Virus record (IMG/VR): IMGVR_UViG_3300028287_000035 | Span: 1-20,770 of that record | Length of the DNA stretch: 20,770 nt | Strand: one strand, 5' to 3' | Origin: a virus | Part shown: positions 1 to 5,469 of the stretch, piece by piece | Layout of the letters: every line of letters begins with the position of its first letter | How positions within the stretch are numbered: the first letter of the stretch is position 1 | Notes under the pieces: model-generated | The model's input: only the letters and a program-made list of their open reading frames with translations | Databases searched by the model: none | Told to the model about the DNA's origin: nothing | Translations under genes and position numbers: made by a program

Positions 1-144
1 TTTCATTTCTTTCATCTCAGATTTAATCATTTGATATGCATCTTCTGATGAAAGTTTATTTGCCATTTCCATAGCAGTAATGATTTCTACTCTCGTTCCA
101 AAATGTTGTAGTGCCTTTTCAAAATCATCTAATTCTTCGTACAT
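1..144 (-). CDS. Partial small early protein, unknown function (3' end outside window)
   Basis: The reading frame opens with ATG at 144 and stays open for 48 codons to the window edge, so the C-terminus is missing. The peptide begins MYEELDDFEKALQHFG and is acidic and helix-prone, with no membrane segment or cysteine motif. It starts 2 nt after the stop of the preceding gene, which fits the tightly packed early operon. It resembles small conserved cyanophage proteins of unknown function, from memory only. No function is proposed. Confidence 0.7.
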   Translation of the reverse strand, partial: MYEELDDFEKALQHFGTRVEIITAMEMANKLSSEDAYQMIKSEMKEMK

Positions 145-146
145 AA

Positions 147-401
147 TTACAAATCCTTGTAGGATCCTCCACCAGAAACAACTATGGTATGATCATCTAA
201 AGTCCCATCCTGCTCACATTTGAGATGAAATCTTGTCATGATGATTACATTATCTCTAACAGCACCAGTGAGCATTTTGCGTCCTTGTTTAGTCATCGAA
301 GAAAACAAACCATAACGAGTTTCCCAAACATAAAAACACTCATCAATAAGTTCGGCACCTTCTGGTATAATGACTTCTGGTTTTGTATCAGTTTGAATCA
401 T
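147..401 (-). CDS. Small early protein of unknown function
   Basis: I take ATG at 401 as the start (84 residues, beginning MIQTDTKPEVIIPEG), not the longer frame from 434. The shorter start overlaps the upstream gene by only 14 nt and has a GGAAGA ribosome site about 4 nt before it. The protein has a short polar N-terminus and a central part rich in beta-prone residues (ECFYVWETRYGLFSS), and it ends in a Gly/Ser-rich tail. There is no signal peptide or catalytic motif that I recognise. It is followed after 2 nt by the next small gene and is probably translated from the same polycistronic early message. Confidence 0.7.
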   Translation of the reverse strand: MIQTDTKPEVIIPEGAELIDECFYVWETRYGLFSSMTKQGRKMLTGAVRDNVIIMTRFHLKCEQDGTLDDHTIVVSGGGSYKDL

Positions 402-615
402 TGTTTTCTTCCGGTGGTTTTTTATTGAATCCAAAAGGTCCTACTTTAGTTTCAGACCTTTTCTTCATAACAACACCAGCAAGAGACTCCATAATTTTAA
501 GGATGTCTTCTGCCTTAGCACCTTCACCAAGTTCTTTGGCAACATAAAAATACTTATCAAAGAACTCTTGACTGTGCTCTTTATAGTCTTCGACTGTGAT
601 TGGTTGGTCTTTCAT
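388..615 (-). CDS. Small early protein of unknown function
   Basis: This encodes 75 residues, starting MKDQPITVEDYKEHSQ. A GGAGG ribosome site lies 9 nt before the ATG, inside the end of the upstream gene. The start shares one base with that gene's stop codon (TAATG), which suggests translational coupling. The first two thirds is charged and helical (FFDKYFYVAKELGEGAK). The tail is lysine- and proline-rich and then acidic. It looks like a conserved cyanophage hypothetical protein; no enzymatic motif is visible. Confidence 0.75.
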   Translation of the reverse strand: MKDQPITVEDYKEHSQEFFDKYFYVAKELGEGAKAEDILKIMESLAGVVMKKRSETKVGPFGFNKKPPEENNDSN

Positions 616-794
616 TACATTTGTCCTCCATTACAATAACGAACTGCTTTATATGTGGGGTAATTTAATTTTTCTTTGACTTGTTTTACGCATTCAAGTT
701 GCAGATCTCTCCAGTAGTATGTTTTCGGTCCATCAGCATGAACTGGTGCTGGTAATAACACTAACATAGTGAATGAGATAATAAGAAACTTCAT
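615..794 (-). CDS. Small exported protein with signal peptide
   Basis: This 59-codon gene starts at ATG 794 and ends TAA at 615-617. The N-terminus is a textbook Sec signal peptide: Lys2, a hydrophobic core (FLIISFTMLVLLP), then a VHA-D cleavage site near residue 20. The predicted mature part is about 39 residues, with aromatic residues near its start (TYYWRDLQ) and two cysteines (in LECVKQ and RYCNGG) that could form a disulphide. Its ATG overlaps the upstream stop as ATGA, and its stop overlaps the next ATG as TAATG, so it is embedded in the operon. It probably acts in the periplasm of the infected cell. Its role is unknown; a part in superinfection exclusion or envelope modification would be guesswork. 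Confidence 0.75.
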   Translation of the reverse strand: MKFLIISFTMLVLLPAPVHADGPKTYYWRDLQLECVKQVKEKLNYPTYKAVRYCNGGQM

Positions 795-949
795 TTTCCT
801 CCTGTATCATAGTTTAGTTGATCATCTTGTGCTTTTAGATTAGCAAGTCTCACTCTATCATGAAGTTGCTTGAGTGCTTCAGTAACTTCAGAAGTTTCTT
901 CCCACTCCCAACTTTCACCACCCTTTCCAGTAAATTCTTTTTTAGTCAT
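791..949 (-). CDS. Small early protein of unknown function
   Basis: This 52-codon frame runs from ATG 949 to TGA 791-793. It overlaps both neighbours by four bases (ATGA), the same coupling signature seen throughout this operon. The N-terminal third is Gly/Trp/Glu-rich (GKGGESWEWEETSEV). It is followed by one amphipathic helix (ALKQLHDRVRLANLKAQDD) that could be a short coiled coil. Its AGGAGG near the stop (in the codons for Gly-Gly) also serves as the ribosome site of the exported-protein gene downstream. Function unknown. Confidence 0.65.
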   Translation of the reverse strand: MTKKEFTGKGGESWEWEETSEVTEALKQLHDRVRLANLKAQDDQLNYDTGGK

Positions 950-1074
950 GGATTTAAAGTTTTGTAGACAGCAGAGATACTCATGTGCCCGTGAATGTAT
1001 CCTGCAAGAATTATAGCAAATGCGGACAGAAATATCAAGCCTGTTGCGATTAGGTTAGGCAACGGTGAGATCAT
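946..1074 (-). CDS. 42-residue single-pass membrane protein
   Basis: I choose the ATG at 1074, because longer frames would run far into the preceding gene. The peptide MISPLPNLIATG leads into a strongly hydrophobic segment (LIFLSAFAIILAGYI, about residues 13-27) and a short polar tail. It overlaps the upstream gene by 20 nt and the downstream ATG by ATGA. Small one-helix proteins of this kind are common in cyanophage early regions. It is not similar enough to a photosystem small subunit for me to name it. Confidence 0.6.
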   Translation of the reverse strand: MISPLPNLIATGLIFLSAFAIILAGYIHGHMSISAVYKTLNP

Positions 1075-1303
1075 TAATTGTGTATTTGTTTTTTCTGAGT
1101 TTGTATCGTTTGATGTATGCTTGTCTGTGTTCATTACAATCAAAATGGCAGATTCGATCTTCATTCCCGTCCCTATACTCTAATCGATAAGGGAATGCTT
1201 TAAATGGATGCATTTCTTCAGGTGTTAGATTCTTTTTCTTTGGAGTTTTTGTTGAACTCTTTACCCTCGCTTTGCGAGTTGTAGTATTCTTCTTTGCTGG
1301 CAT
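1055..1303 (-). CDS. Basic small protein, probably nucleic-acid associated, unknown
   Basis: Starting at ATG 1303, this encodes 82 residues; a TTG at 1312 is an alternative start. The first about 30 residues are extremely Lys/Arg/Thr-rich (KKNTTTRKARVKSSTKTPKKK) and look disordered and nucleic-acid binding. The rest (HPFKAFPYRLEYRDG, then CHFDCNEHRQAYIKRYKLRK) looks like a folded domain with a Cys-x-x-x-Cys and His pair that might bind metal. From memory this C-terminal part resembles a conserved cyanophage protein. The 5' end overlaps a second small frame (1218-1364) read in another phase. Confidence 0.65.
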   Translation of the reverse strand: MPAKKNTTTRKARVKSSTKTPKKKNLTPEEMHPFKAFPYRLEYRDGNEDRICHFDCNEHRQAYIKRYKLRKNKYTINDLTVA

Positions 1304-1364
1304 TTTTCTCAATCATTTTTTCATGTTGTTGAGCACCTAAGTTGTCTAGAAAATCATTAATCAT
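1218..1364 (-). CDS. Possible overlapping 48-codon gene
   Basis: ATG at 1364 overlaps the stop of the upstream gene as ATGA, and the frame stays open for 48 codons to TGA at 1218-1220. The peptide starts MINDFLDNLGAQQHEKM and becomes very Lys/Glu/Asn/Ser-rich. About 86 nt of it overlap the basic protein gene 1055-1303 in a different phase. The ATGA junction and the otherwise unfilled gap 1304-1360 argue that it is translated. The low-complexity second half argues that part of it may be only the shadow of the other gene. Confidence 0.4.
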   Translation of the reverse strand: MINDFLDNLGAQQHEKMIEKNASKEEYYNSQSEGKEFNKNSKEKESNT

Positions 1365-1573
1365 TTGAAACCTTTTGCTTCTTGCTTATCTATTACATCA
1401 ATATGAGAGAGAAAAGATGATGGAGTATTCCACCAGATTGATTGTGCTTCTCCCCATGATTCTACTGTAAGAGCAACACCATCAGTTTTTATAATTTTAT
1501 AGTGATGTCGATCATAAGGTTCACTGGATGATTCTGTGAAGAATAGTGGGTCAGAGGGATCAATTAAACTCAT
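1361..1573 (-). CDS. Conserved small early protein, unknown
   Basis: This encodes 70 residues beginning MSLIDPSDPLFFTESSSEP. The central segment DRHHYKIIKTDGVALTVESW, followed by GEAQSIWWNT and FLSHIDVID, looks like a compact alpha/beta fold with conserved aromatic residues. From memory this pattern recurs in cyanophage hypothetical proteins. Its ATG overlaps the upstream stop as ATGA and its stop overlaps the next possible ATG in the same way. No catalytic residues can be named. Confidence 0.75.
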   Translation of the reverse strand: MSLIDPSDPLFFTESSSEPYDRHHYKIIKTDGVALTVESWGEAQSIWWNTPSSFLSHIDVIDKQEAKGFK

Positions 1574-1983
1574 GAGATTTTCATAATTTGGGTTGTAACT
1601 TCTTGATGTCTTAGATACAATTTAATAAAGCATCTAGCCATTTCTTTCACTGTATCAAGATCTTCGCAGTTCTCAATTTCTCTTGAGAGTTTTTCATATT
1701 CAAAGAGTTTAGATGTAGTCTCTAACTGTATGCTATCTGGATCCATGTCTTTTAGATATTCTAAACTACTATTTACCCCAGAATGTTTTAGTTTAAAGCA
1801 TACTGAGTTAAACCATCCCACTTTATTATAGAGTTTGATTTTTGTATGTTGAGAATGAACATCTACCTTCTCAATGATATACTCTTTACCAACTACAAGA
1901 GATAAAGTAGGATCATCATTATTTCCCCATCTTATCTGCTCTTGAGAGCATCCTATGTACTCTACAACATTATTCTTTTCCAT
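1570..1983 (-). CDS. Conserved early protein with N-terminal beta domain, unknown
   Basis: This encodes 137 residues, one of the longer products of the early operon. The N-terminal half (GKEYIIEKVDVHSQHTKIKLY then GWFNSVCFK) alternates short beta strands in the manner of an SH3-like barrel. The C-terminal half from about residue 85 (KLFEYEKLSREIENCEDLD onward) is helical and charged with two cysteines. The start overlaps the upstream frame by 14 nt and the stop overlaps the next ATG as ATGA. The two-part architecture is familiar from cyanophage hypothetical proteins. I assign no function. Confidence 0.75.
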   Translation of the reverse strand: MEKNNVVEYIGCSQEQIRWGNNDDPTLSLVVGKEYIIEKVDVHSQHTKIKLYNKVGWFNSVCFKLKHSGVNSSLEYLKDMDPDSIQLETTSKLFEYEKLSREIENCEDLDTVKEMARCFIKLYLRHQEVTTQIMKIS

Positions 1984-2137
1984 TTGTAATCATGCGATCT
2001 ATTGCGATTAAAGTATCATAAGGAATCCATGCAGGATTTTCATCATTAAACTGAACCTGAACCTCATTGATATTCCTATCTAATAATTTAGAATAAGAAG
2101 TTCTGGTGTTCTTTACATAAGAGATTGGATTAATCAT
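1970..2137 (-). CDS. Small early protein, unknown
   Basis: I start this gene at ATG 2137 (55 residues, MINPISYVKNTRTSYSKLL), one base after the stop of the preceding gene. A longer frame from 2206 would lie mostly inside that gene. The product has a basic N-terminus and a C-terminal part with FNDENPAWIPYDTL, the kind of Trp-Ile-Pro-Tyr patch seen in small beta-barrel folds. The stop lies within the first codons of the next gene. Function unknown. Confidence 0.65.
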   Translation of the reverse strand: MINPISYVKNTRTSYSKLLDRNINEVQVQFNDENPAWIPYDTLIAIDRMITNGKE

Positions 2138-2138
2138 A

Positions 2139-2345
2139 TTACTTGAACAAAGGAAAGAGAGGGGGGGCAATATCATAATACCCCATATTATACCAATAAC
2201 AATCAATCAATCTCAATTTTTCAGTAACTGTATTATCATCATTATGAGGATCAATTAATGTAAAATCCTTACAGGTTCTCACAATCTCTGGTGGGACTTC
2301 TATTTTTGTCCATGTGTTCGGGTCGTCAACAAAAACTGGAATCAT
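2139..2345 (-). CDS. Small early protein, unknown
   Basis: ATG at 2345 overlaps the upstream stop as ATGA and gives 68 residues beginning MIPVFVDDPNTWTKI. The product is acidic and rich in aromatic residues, with a tyrosine cluster (DCYWYNMGYYDI) before a proline-rich end (APPLFPLFK). There is no membrane segment or recognisable motif. It belongs to the same overlapping gene chain as its neighbours. Confidence 0.65.
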   Translation of the reverse strand: MIPVFVDDPNTWTKIEVPPEIVRTCKDFTLIDPHNDDNTVTEKLRLIDCYWYNMGYYDIAPPLFPLFK

Positions 2346-2560
2346 ACTACCACCTCTTTCCATGCTTTCTTAAAGTTTTTATCCCAGTTTTCAGTATAAA
2401 CTGGAAGGAAGGAATTTAGAGCATAACAAATATCAACAATTTTCATTTGATTTTGTTCATCTACAGCCTCTTGCAATTCATCTAACATAAATTCTACCGT
2501 AGAAATACGGGAAAATGATTGCTCAAGATTGTTCATGACTTTCCAAGTTTCATCAGGCAT
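2342..2560 (-). CDS. Small helical early protein, unknown
   Basis: This encodes 72 residues starting MPDETWKVMNNLEQSFSRI. It is predominantly helical with regularly spaced hydrophobics (TVEFMLDELQEAVDEQNQM), which suggests a small helical bundle or a dimerising helix. The start shares one base with the upstream stop (TGATG) and the stop overlaps the next ATG. No motif identifies its function. Confidence 0.7.
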   Translation of the reverse strand: MPDETWKVMNNLEQSFSRISTVEFMLDELQEAVDEQNQMKIVDICYALNSFLPVYTENWDKNFKKAWKEVVV

Positions 2561-2718
2561 CAGGTTTCTTTTGAATTATACCCATATTCTATCACAATTT
2601 CCTTGTGTGTGCTCACTGTGTCTGATAAAGATCTCTGATGTATTTTGTAGTCATGACCCTCTTCACCTAATTGTTCCGCAAACTGATGCAATAAATTCCA
2701 ATTTAAGTTCTGATCCAT
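2560..2718 (-). CDS. Small early protein, unknown
   Basis: I prefer ATG at 2718 (52 residues, MDQNLNWNLLHQFAEQLGEE) over an upstream TTG at 2769 that would run into the preceding gene. The peptide contains EEGHDYKIHQRSLSDTV, a His/Tyr-containing helix, and ends polar. About 31 nt separate it from the preceding stop, one of the few true gaps in this array. It is likely translated from the common message. Function unknown. Confidence 0.6.
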   Translation of the reverse strand: MDQNLNWNLLHQFAEQLGEEGHDYKIHQRSLSDTVSTHKEIVIEYGYNSKET

Positions 2719-2749
2719 TGCTTCGATGCAACTTGTGTTATATTTAACA

Positions 2750-2899
2750 CTATGGATTTCTTGGGTCAATACCTAAACTTTCAAGATAATCAATCCACCA
2801 GGTAGAATCTTTCATATACTTCCAATTGGGAACGGGTTTACCTTGTTCTACAGTATAATACTCATATAAAGCATCATCGATAATCTGTGCGGTCTCCAT
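2750..2899 (-). CDS. Small early protein, unknown
   Basis: ATG at 2899 gives 49 residues beginning METAQIIDDALYEYYTVEQG. It is preceded by a very purine-rich GGAGGAAGAAG ribosome site that lies inside the Glu-rich codons of the upstream gene. The longer frame from 2980 would be a shadow of that gene. The product has an acidic helical N-terminus and a Trp-rich C-terminus (NWKYMKDSTWWIDYLESLG). No known function. Confidence 0.65.
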   Translation of the reverse strand: METAQIIDDALYEYYTVEQGKPVPNWKYMKDSTWWIDYLESLGIDPRNP

Positions 2900-3083
2900 A
2901 TTCTTCTTCCTCCTCATCAACATCCGCATATGCATCTTCCACATATCCGGTTCTGACTCTGTATTTTTCCCCTGCGACATAAGTTTTCTCGGAATTAACA
3001 GCAGATACCCACACAGAAAGTTTTATTATAATGAAAATAATAATCAGTGGAGTGAAGCAACCAATTAAAATTACTGAAGTCAT
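2874..3083 (-). CDS. Small membrane-anchored protein with acidic tail
   Basis: This encodes 69 residues. Residues about 3-28 form one long hydrophobic segment (ILIGCFTPLIIIFIIIKLS), acting as a membrane anchor or uncleaved signal. A short linker follows, and then a highly acidic tail (EDAYADVDEEEEEYGD). Its ATG overlaps the upstream stop as TAATG. The run of Glu codons doubles as the ribosome-binding site for the next gene. Its job at the membrane of the infected cell is unknown. Confidence 0.7.
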   Translation of the reverse strand: MTSVILIGCFTPLIIIFIIIKLSVWVSAVNSEKTYVAGEKYRVRTGYVEDAYADVDEEEEEYGDRTDYR

Positions 3084-3274
3084 TACAGTTCTTTCGTTAT
3101 AAAATTATCTATATCAGTATTCTTCCAGATAAGTTGATGTGCTAACTTATCTCTCAATTCATTAATTCTTTCCTCATCATAAGAATCAAAGTTCCCTCTC
3201 TTATCAACTTTCTTATAATAATGAAGAGCATTCAGTATTATAGTATAATCTTCTAATGACAACTCAAAGTTCAT
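3083..3274 (-). CDS. Small helical early protein, unknown
   Basis: This encodes 63 residues beginning MNFELSLEDYTIILNALHYY. It reads as two amphipathic helices (SLEDYTIILNALHYYKK and DEERINELRDKLAHQLIW) joined by a charged loop. This resembles a small helical hairpin. It is coupled to the glutaredoxin-like gene upstream by an ATGA overlap and to the membrane protein gene downstream by TAATG. Function unknown. Confidence 0.7.
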   Translation of the reverse strand: MNFELSLEDYTIILNALHYYKKVDKRGNFDSYDEERINELRDKLAHQLIWKNTDIDNFITKEL

Positions 3275-3507
3275 ACAAACATTCCCTGCTCATTCATATA
3301 TTGAAGTGCCTCCTTCATACTACCAATATGATGATATCCGATTGATACTTGAGGATATGTTGCATTTGATCCAAACTCTGCCTCAAATGCCTTATCATCA
3401 AAGTCAACACCTAAAACATATTCATGAAAGTCATCACCAAGAGATTTAAGAAGAGATATCATTCTCTCACACTCTTGACTTCCGTTGCTGTAAATTACTG
3501 CTTGCAT
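3271..3507 (-). CDS. Glutaredoxin-like protein
   Basis: At 78 residues this has the length and layout of a minimal phage glutaredoxin. It opens with a beta strand (AVIYSNG), then the active-site helix (SQECERMISLLKSLG, residues 10-24), and later the cis-proline loop TYPQV (50-54). It ends with IGSMKEAL, matching the usual Gly-Gly/Ser plus helix that holds glutathione. Glutaredoxins reduce disulphides, for example in ribonucleotide reductase, using glutathione. The odd feature is that the usual Cys-x-x-Cys is Ser10-x-x-Cys13, so the normal nucleophilic cysteine is absent. It may work by a changed mechanism or only bind. It is coupled by ATGA to the next gene. Confidence 0.75.
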   Translation of the reverse strand: MQAVIYSNGSQECERMISLLKSLGDDFHEYVLGVDFDDKAFEAEFGSNATYPQVSIGYHHIGSMKEALQYMNEQGMFV

Positions 3508-3508
3508 T

Positions 3509-3823
3509 TTAATCCCTTGTTCTCCAATCCTCTGGTTTATCTCTCTTAAACCAATCTACAATCTCATCAGCACTATCAAATCCTGTCCTATGGTTGGATG
3601 GGTCCGGGTCTCCCAAACCTAATCTATTCATAAAATCATCCATACTACCTTCCTCAATATCTTGAGAAGATTGTCTTCGTGCCTTCTTTAACATTTCATG
3701 AGCAGAAGTATTTGCTTTCGCAAGTTTTTGTGCCCATACCATGTCTTCAAGTTTCACCTCTTCGTTATTTGCAATACATTTACAAATAAATTCTAACCGA
3801 AGACGGTATTGTGTTGAGAGCAT
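3509..3823 (-). CDS. Conserved cyanophage-type hypothetical protein
   Basis: This encodes 104 residues. The N-terminal 50 are helical and basic (YRLRLEFICKCIANNEEVK). The C-terminal half contains GLGDPDPSNHRTGFDSADE and then IVDWFKRDKPEDW, a Pro/Asp-rich segment that from memory is conserved in T4-like cyanophages. There is no membrane segment. It starts just after the stop of the membrane protein upstream and ends one base before the glutaredoxin-like gene. Function unknown. Confidence 0.75.
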   Translation of the reverse strand: MLSTQYRLRLEFICKCIANNEEVKLEDMVWAQKLAKANTSAHEMLKKARRQSSQDIEEGSMDDFMNRLGLGDPDPSNHRTGFDSADEIVDWFKRDKPEDWRTRD

Positions 3824-3824
3824 A

Positions 3825-4073
3825 TTATTCTTTTGCCTCTAAATGCTTATTTATTTTTGCAGTAAGTTCTTCTGCAAGTTTAAGGTTCTTACGGTACATC
3901 ATATATTTTACCACAGGATTGGCAGGATTATGCCTTAACCACCATATCTTATGACTTATTTGTGCTTTCACTAACTTTAGAACATAATCAAATGCTTTTG
4001 CAACATTTGGATCCGTAAGCACAAAATATAAAATAGTTCCAAATACCAAAAAAAGCACATATTGTGCTGTCAT
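3825..4073 (-). CDS. Small membrane protein, unknown
   Basis: This encodes 82 residues with a single N-terminal transmembrane helix (about residues 4-20, YVLFLVFGTILYFVLT). A basic cytoplasmic tail follows with WWLRHNPANPVVKYM, then a helix (NLKLAEELTAKINKHLE). The Arg-His-Asn-Pro-Ala-Asn-Pro stretch is distinctive and, from memory, recurs in cyanophage hypothetical proteins. The ATG overlaps the preceding stop as ATGA. Membrane location is well supported; function is not. Confidence 0.75.
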   Translation of the reverse strand: MTAQYVLFLVFGTILYFVLTDPNVAKAFDYVLKLVKAQISHKIWWLRHNPANPVVKYMMYRKNLKLAEELTAKINKHLEAKE

Positions 4074-4252
4074 TGGTGAAACTCCTGATTTCTACGACTA
4101 TCAAGATACTCTAGAATTTCTGCTCTCCATTCCATCAACTCAAAGAAACATTCTTGATTATGAGCACATTTTCGGAGTTCAGGATCAGGTTTTAATACAC
4201 TTTCATAAAAAAGTCCAAGTGCATCTTTGCGTTTTTGTTGTTGGTCAGTCAT
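4070..4252 (-). CDS. Small helical early protein, unknown
   Basis: This encodes 60 residues, MTDQQQKRKDALGLFYESV onward. The product is almost wholly helical and charged, with two cysteines (KCAHNQECFF) spaced by six residues that could bind metal or form a disulphide. It is coupled by ATGA overlaps on both sides. No motif points to a role. Confidence 0.7.
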   Translation of the reverse strand: MTDQQQKRKDALGLFYESVLKPDPELRKCAHNQECFFELMEWRAEILEYLDSRRNQEFHQ

Positions 4253-4503
4253 AGAAATTGTTCAAGAGAAGAGGTTGCTTTCTTTTTAATTTTAGAATAC
4301 TTTTTGATATAATCAAGTGCCTGTTTATACGTTTTTACACTATGCACTTGACTACCATTATGTATAATACAGAAACCTTTCTTCTTTCCTGTCCATGGAA
4401 CAGCAGCCCACATTCCATCATTCGATACAAAACCATCGGGATCTCCTGGTTTTACATTCAGGAGACTTTGATTATGAACATGTGGTTTGAGAAACTTAGT
4501 CAT
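4249..4503 (-). CDS. Small basic early protein, unknown
   Basis: ATG at 4503 gives 84 residues (MTKFLKPHVHNQSLLNVKPG) and an 8-nt overlap with the preceding gene. A longer frame from 4617 is a shadow of that gene. The middle (GMWAAVPWTGKKKGFCIIHNG) looks like a beta-rich mini-domain. The C-terminus is a lysine-rich helix (TYKQALDYIKKYSKIKKK) that could bind nucleic acid. Function unknown. Confidence 0.7.
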   Translation of the reverse strand: MTKFLKPHVHNQSLLNVKPGDPDGFVSNDGMWAAVPWTGKKKGFCIIHNGSQVHSVKTYKQALDYIKKYSKIKKKATSSLEQFL

Positions 4504-4939
4504 CAAGTGCTCCAAGAATAAGAACGATAAAGAAGAAACCAAAGATAAGACCAACAAGAAGTTGTGGTGACATAAATGGAATCCAAGAGAATAAACCCCA
4601 TGCCCATTGGGTGGCACCTACAATCCACTGCCAAGCAGTCATAACAACAGCAGAACCCAACTTCCATGCCTCCCATGCTAACCATCCACCAAGTGCTAGA
4701 ATTGCAATTCCACCAAGTCCACTAGAAGAACTAGAAGAGGAAGAATAACCTCCATCATATGAAGATTCTTCAGTCCAAGAAGTATCATGATCAGGTTGAT
4801 CAAAAATAGCAGTGGTGCTTACAATTGTAGATTCAGGGTTACGTGCAAGTGCTTTCTGATTTGCTTGTTGATAATCACGGGCAATAACAACCTCTTCAAA
4901 AGTTGTTCCAGATTCATAGAGAGTCACTGCAACTTTCAT
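4496..4939 (-). CDS. Membrane protein with cytoplasmic N-domain and Ser-rich linker
   Basis: This is the first gene of the long early operon (147 residues). Residues 1-50 form a small soluble domain (VAVTLYESGTTFEEVVIARD). Residues 55-75 are an acidic then polyserine linker. After that come two hydrophobic segments (about 76-105, GLGGIAILALGGWLAWEAW, and 125-145, LLVGLIFGFFFIVLILG), the first Trp-rich. The ATG lies about 27 nt downstream of the TATAAT box of a promoter cassette, with an AAAGGAA ribosome site. It probably sits in the host inner or thylakoid membrane. The role is unknown. Confidence 0.75.
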   Translation of the reverse strand: MKVAVTLYESGTTFEEVVIARDYQQANQKALARNPESTIVSTTAIFDQPDHDTSWTEESSYDGGYSSSSSSSSGLGGIAILALGGWLAWEAWKLGSAVVMTAWQWIVGATQWAWGLFSWIPFMSPQLLVGLIFGFFFIVLILGALDD

Positions 4940-4953
4940 GGTGGTGTTCCTTT

Positions 4954-5010
4954 GATTACCTTTGTATTATAGGGCAGAGTGGGGCAGAGTGGAGGGGCAG
5001 AGTGACAGTT
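4954..5010 (-). promoter_or_regulatory. Early promoter cassette, copy 1 (no stem-loop, triple direct repeat)
   Basis: Reading leftward, AAACTGTC is followed after about 31 nt by CTATAATA (-10 box at 4966-4971) and then by AAGGTAATC. This is the same order as in the copies at 5413-5469 and 7627-7681. Here the middle has no hairpin. It holds three copies of CACTCTGCCC (4972-4981, 4982-4991, 4995-5004). No good -35 box is visible. It lies directly before the first gene of the early operon. Confidence 0.7.
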
Positions 5011-5012
5011 TA

Positions 5013-5396
5013 TTAATTGGCAGAAAGAGTCCACAAAGGTTCCCGAAGACGATTAGGAATATCAGTTTGTGTAGGATTAACCATGTGTGTGGGAACGTTT
5101 TCTACTTTTGCAAAAAAAGAAACACAATTAATCACAGAATTGGGATGATCTTGCCAATCTTTCCAAATTTTAGTAGCATCAACTTCGATTTGTTCTCCTG
5201 TTGCAACACCAAATCCAAGATCATAATTACCATCATTGCGTTTATCTGCAAGAATGACACGTTGATTTTTATTAAATTTTCGACCAGTAGTTCCCTGACA
5301 AACTGCACTATGTTTAATGGATTCGTTAAGATGTTCTCCATCCGAATTGTAAATGATAGTTCGCATGGAGGATGTGATGTATTTTGAAGGATTCAT
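5013..5396 (-). CDS. Early protein of unknown function flanked by promoter cassettes
   Basis: This encodes 127 residues from ATG 5396; a second in-frame ATG lies at 5366. The sequence is soluble and mixed alpha/beta, with FNKNQRVILADKRNDGNYDL, then GFGVATGEQIEVDATKIW, then NSVINCVSFFAKVENVP. There is no signal peptide and I recognise no motif. It stands alone between two copies of the early promoter cassette, so it forms its own transcription unit that could be gained or lost as a module. The ribosome site is weak. Confidence 0.75.
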   Translation of the reverse strand: MNPSKYITSSMRTIIYNSDGEHLNESIKHSAVCQGTTGRKFNKNQRVILADKRNDGNYDLGFGVATGEQIEVDATKIWKDWQDHPNSVINCVSFFAKVENVPTHMVNPTQTDIPNRLREPLWTLSAN

Positions 5397-5412
5397 TTGA
5401 ATAATAATCTTA

Positions 5413-5469
5413 GATTACCTGGATATTATAGCAGAGTGGAGCAGGTGGTTTGCTCCTGGTGGACAGTTT
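5413..5469 (-). promoter_or_regulatory. Early promoter cassette, copy 2, with stem-loop
   Basis: Reading leftward the order is AAACTGTCCACCAGG, a hairpin (stem GGAGCA/TGCTCC at 5438-5456, 7-nt loop), an extended -10 TGCTATAATA (TATAAT at 5425-5430), then CAGGTAATC. The hairpin may end transcription of the HNH gene upstream while the promoter restarts it for the gene at 5013-5396. The AAACTGTC begins on the HNH stop codon. Confidence 0.7.

Noticed and set aside
946-1074. Photosystem small subunit
   Set aside because: The 42-residue one-helix protein has the right size, but none of the conserved residues of PsbN or similar subunits can be recognised.
4962-5387. 141-codon plus-strand frame
   Set aside because: It lies opposite the 127-codon gene and starts inside a minus-strand promoter cassette; no protein features are visible.
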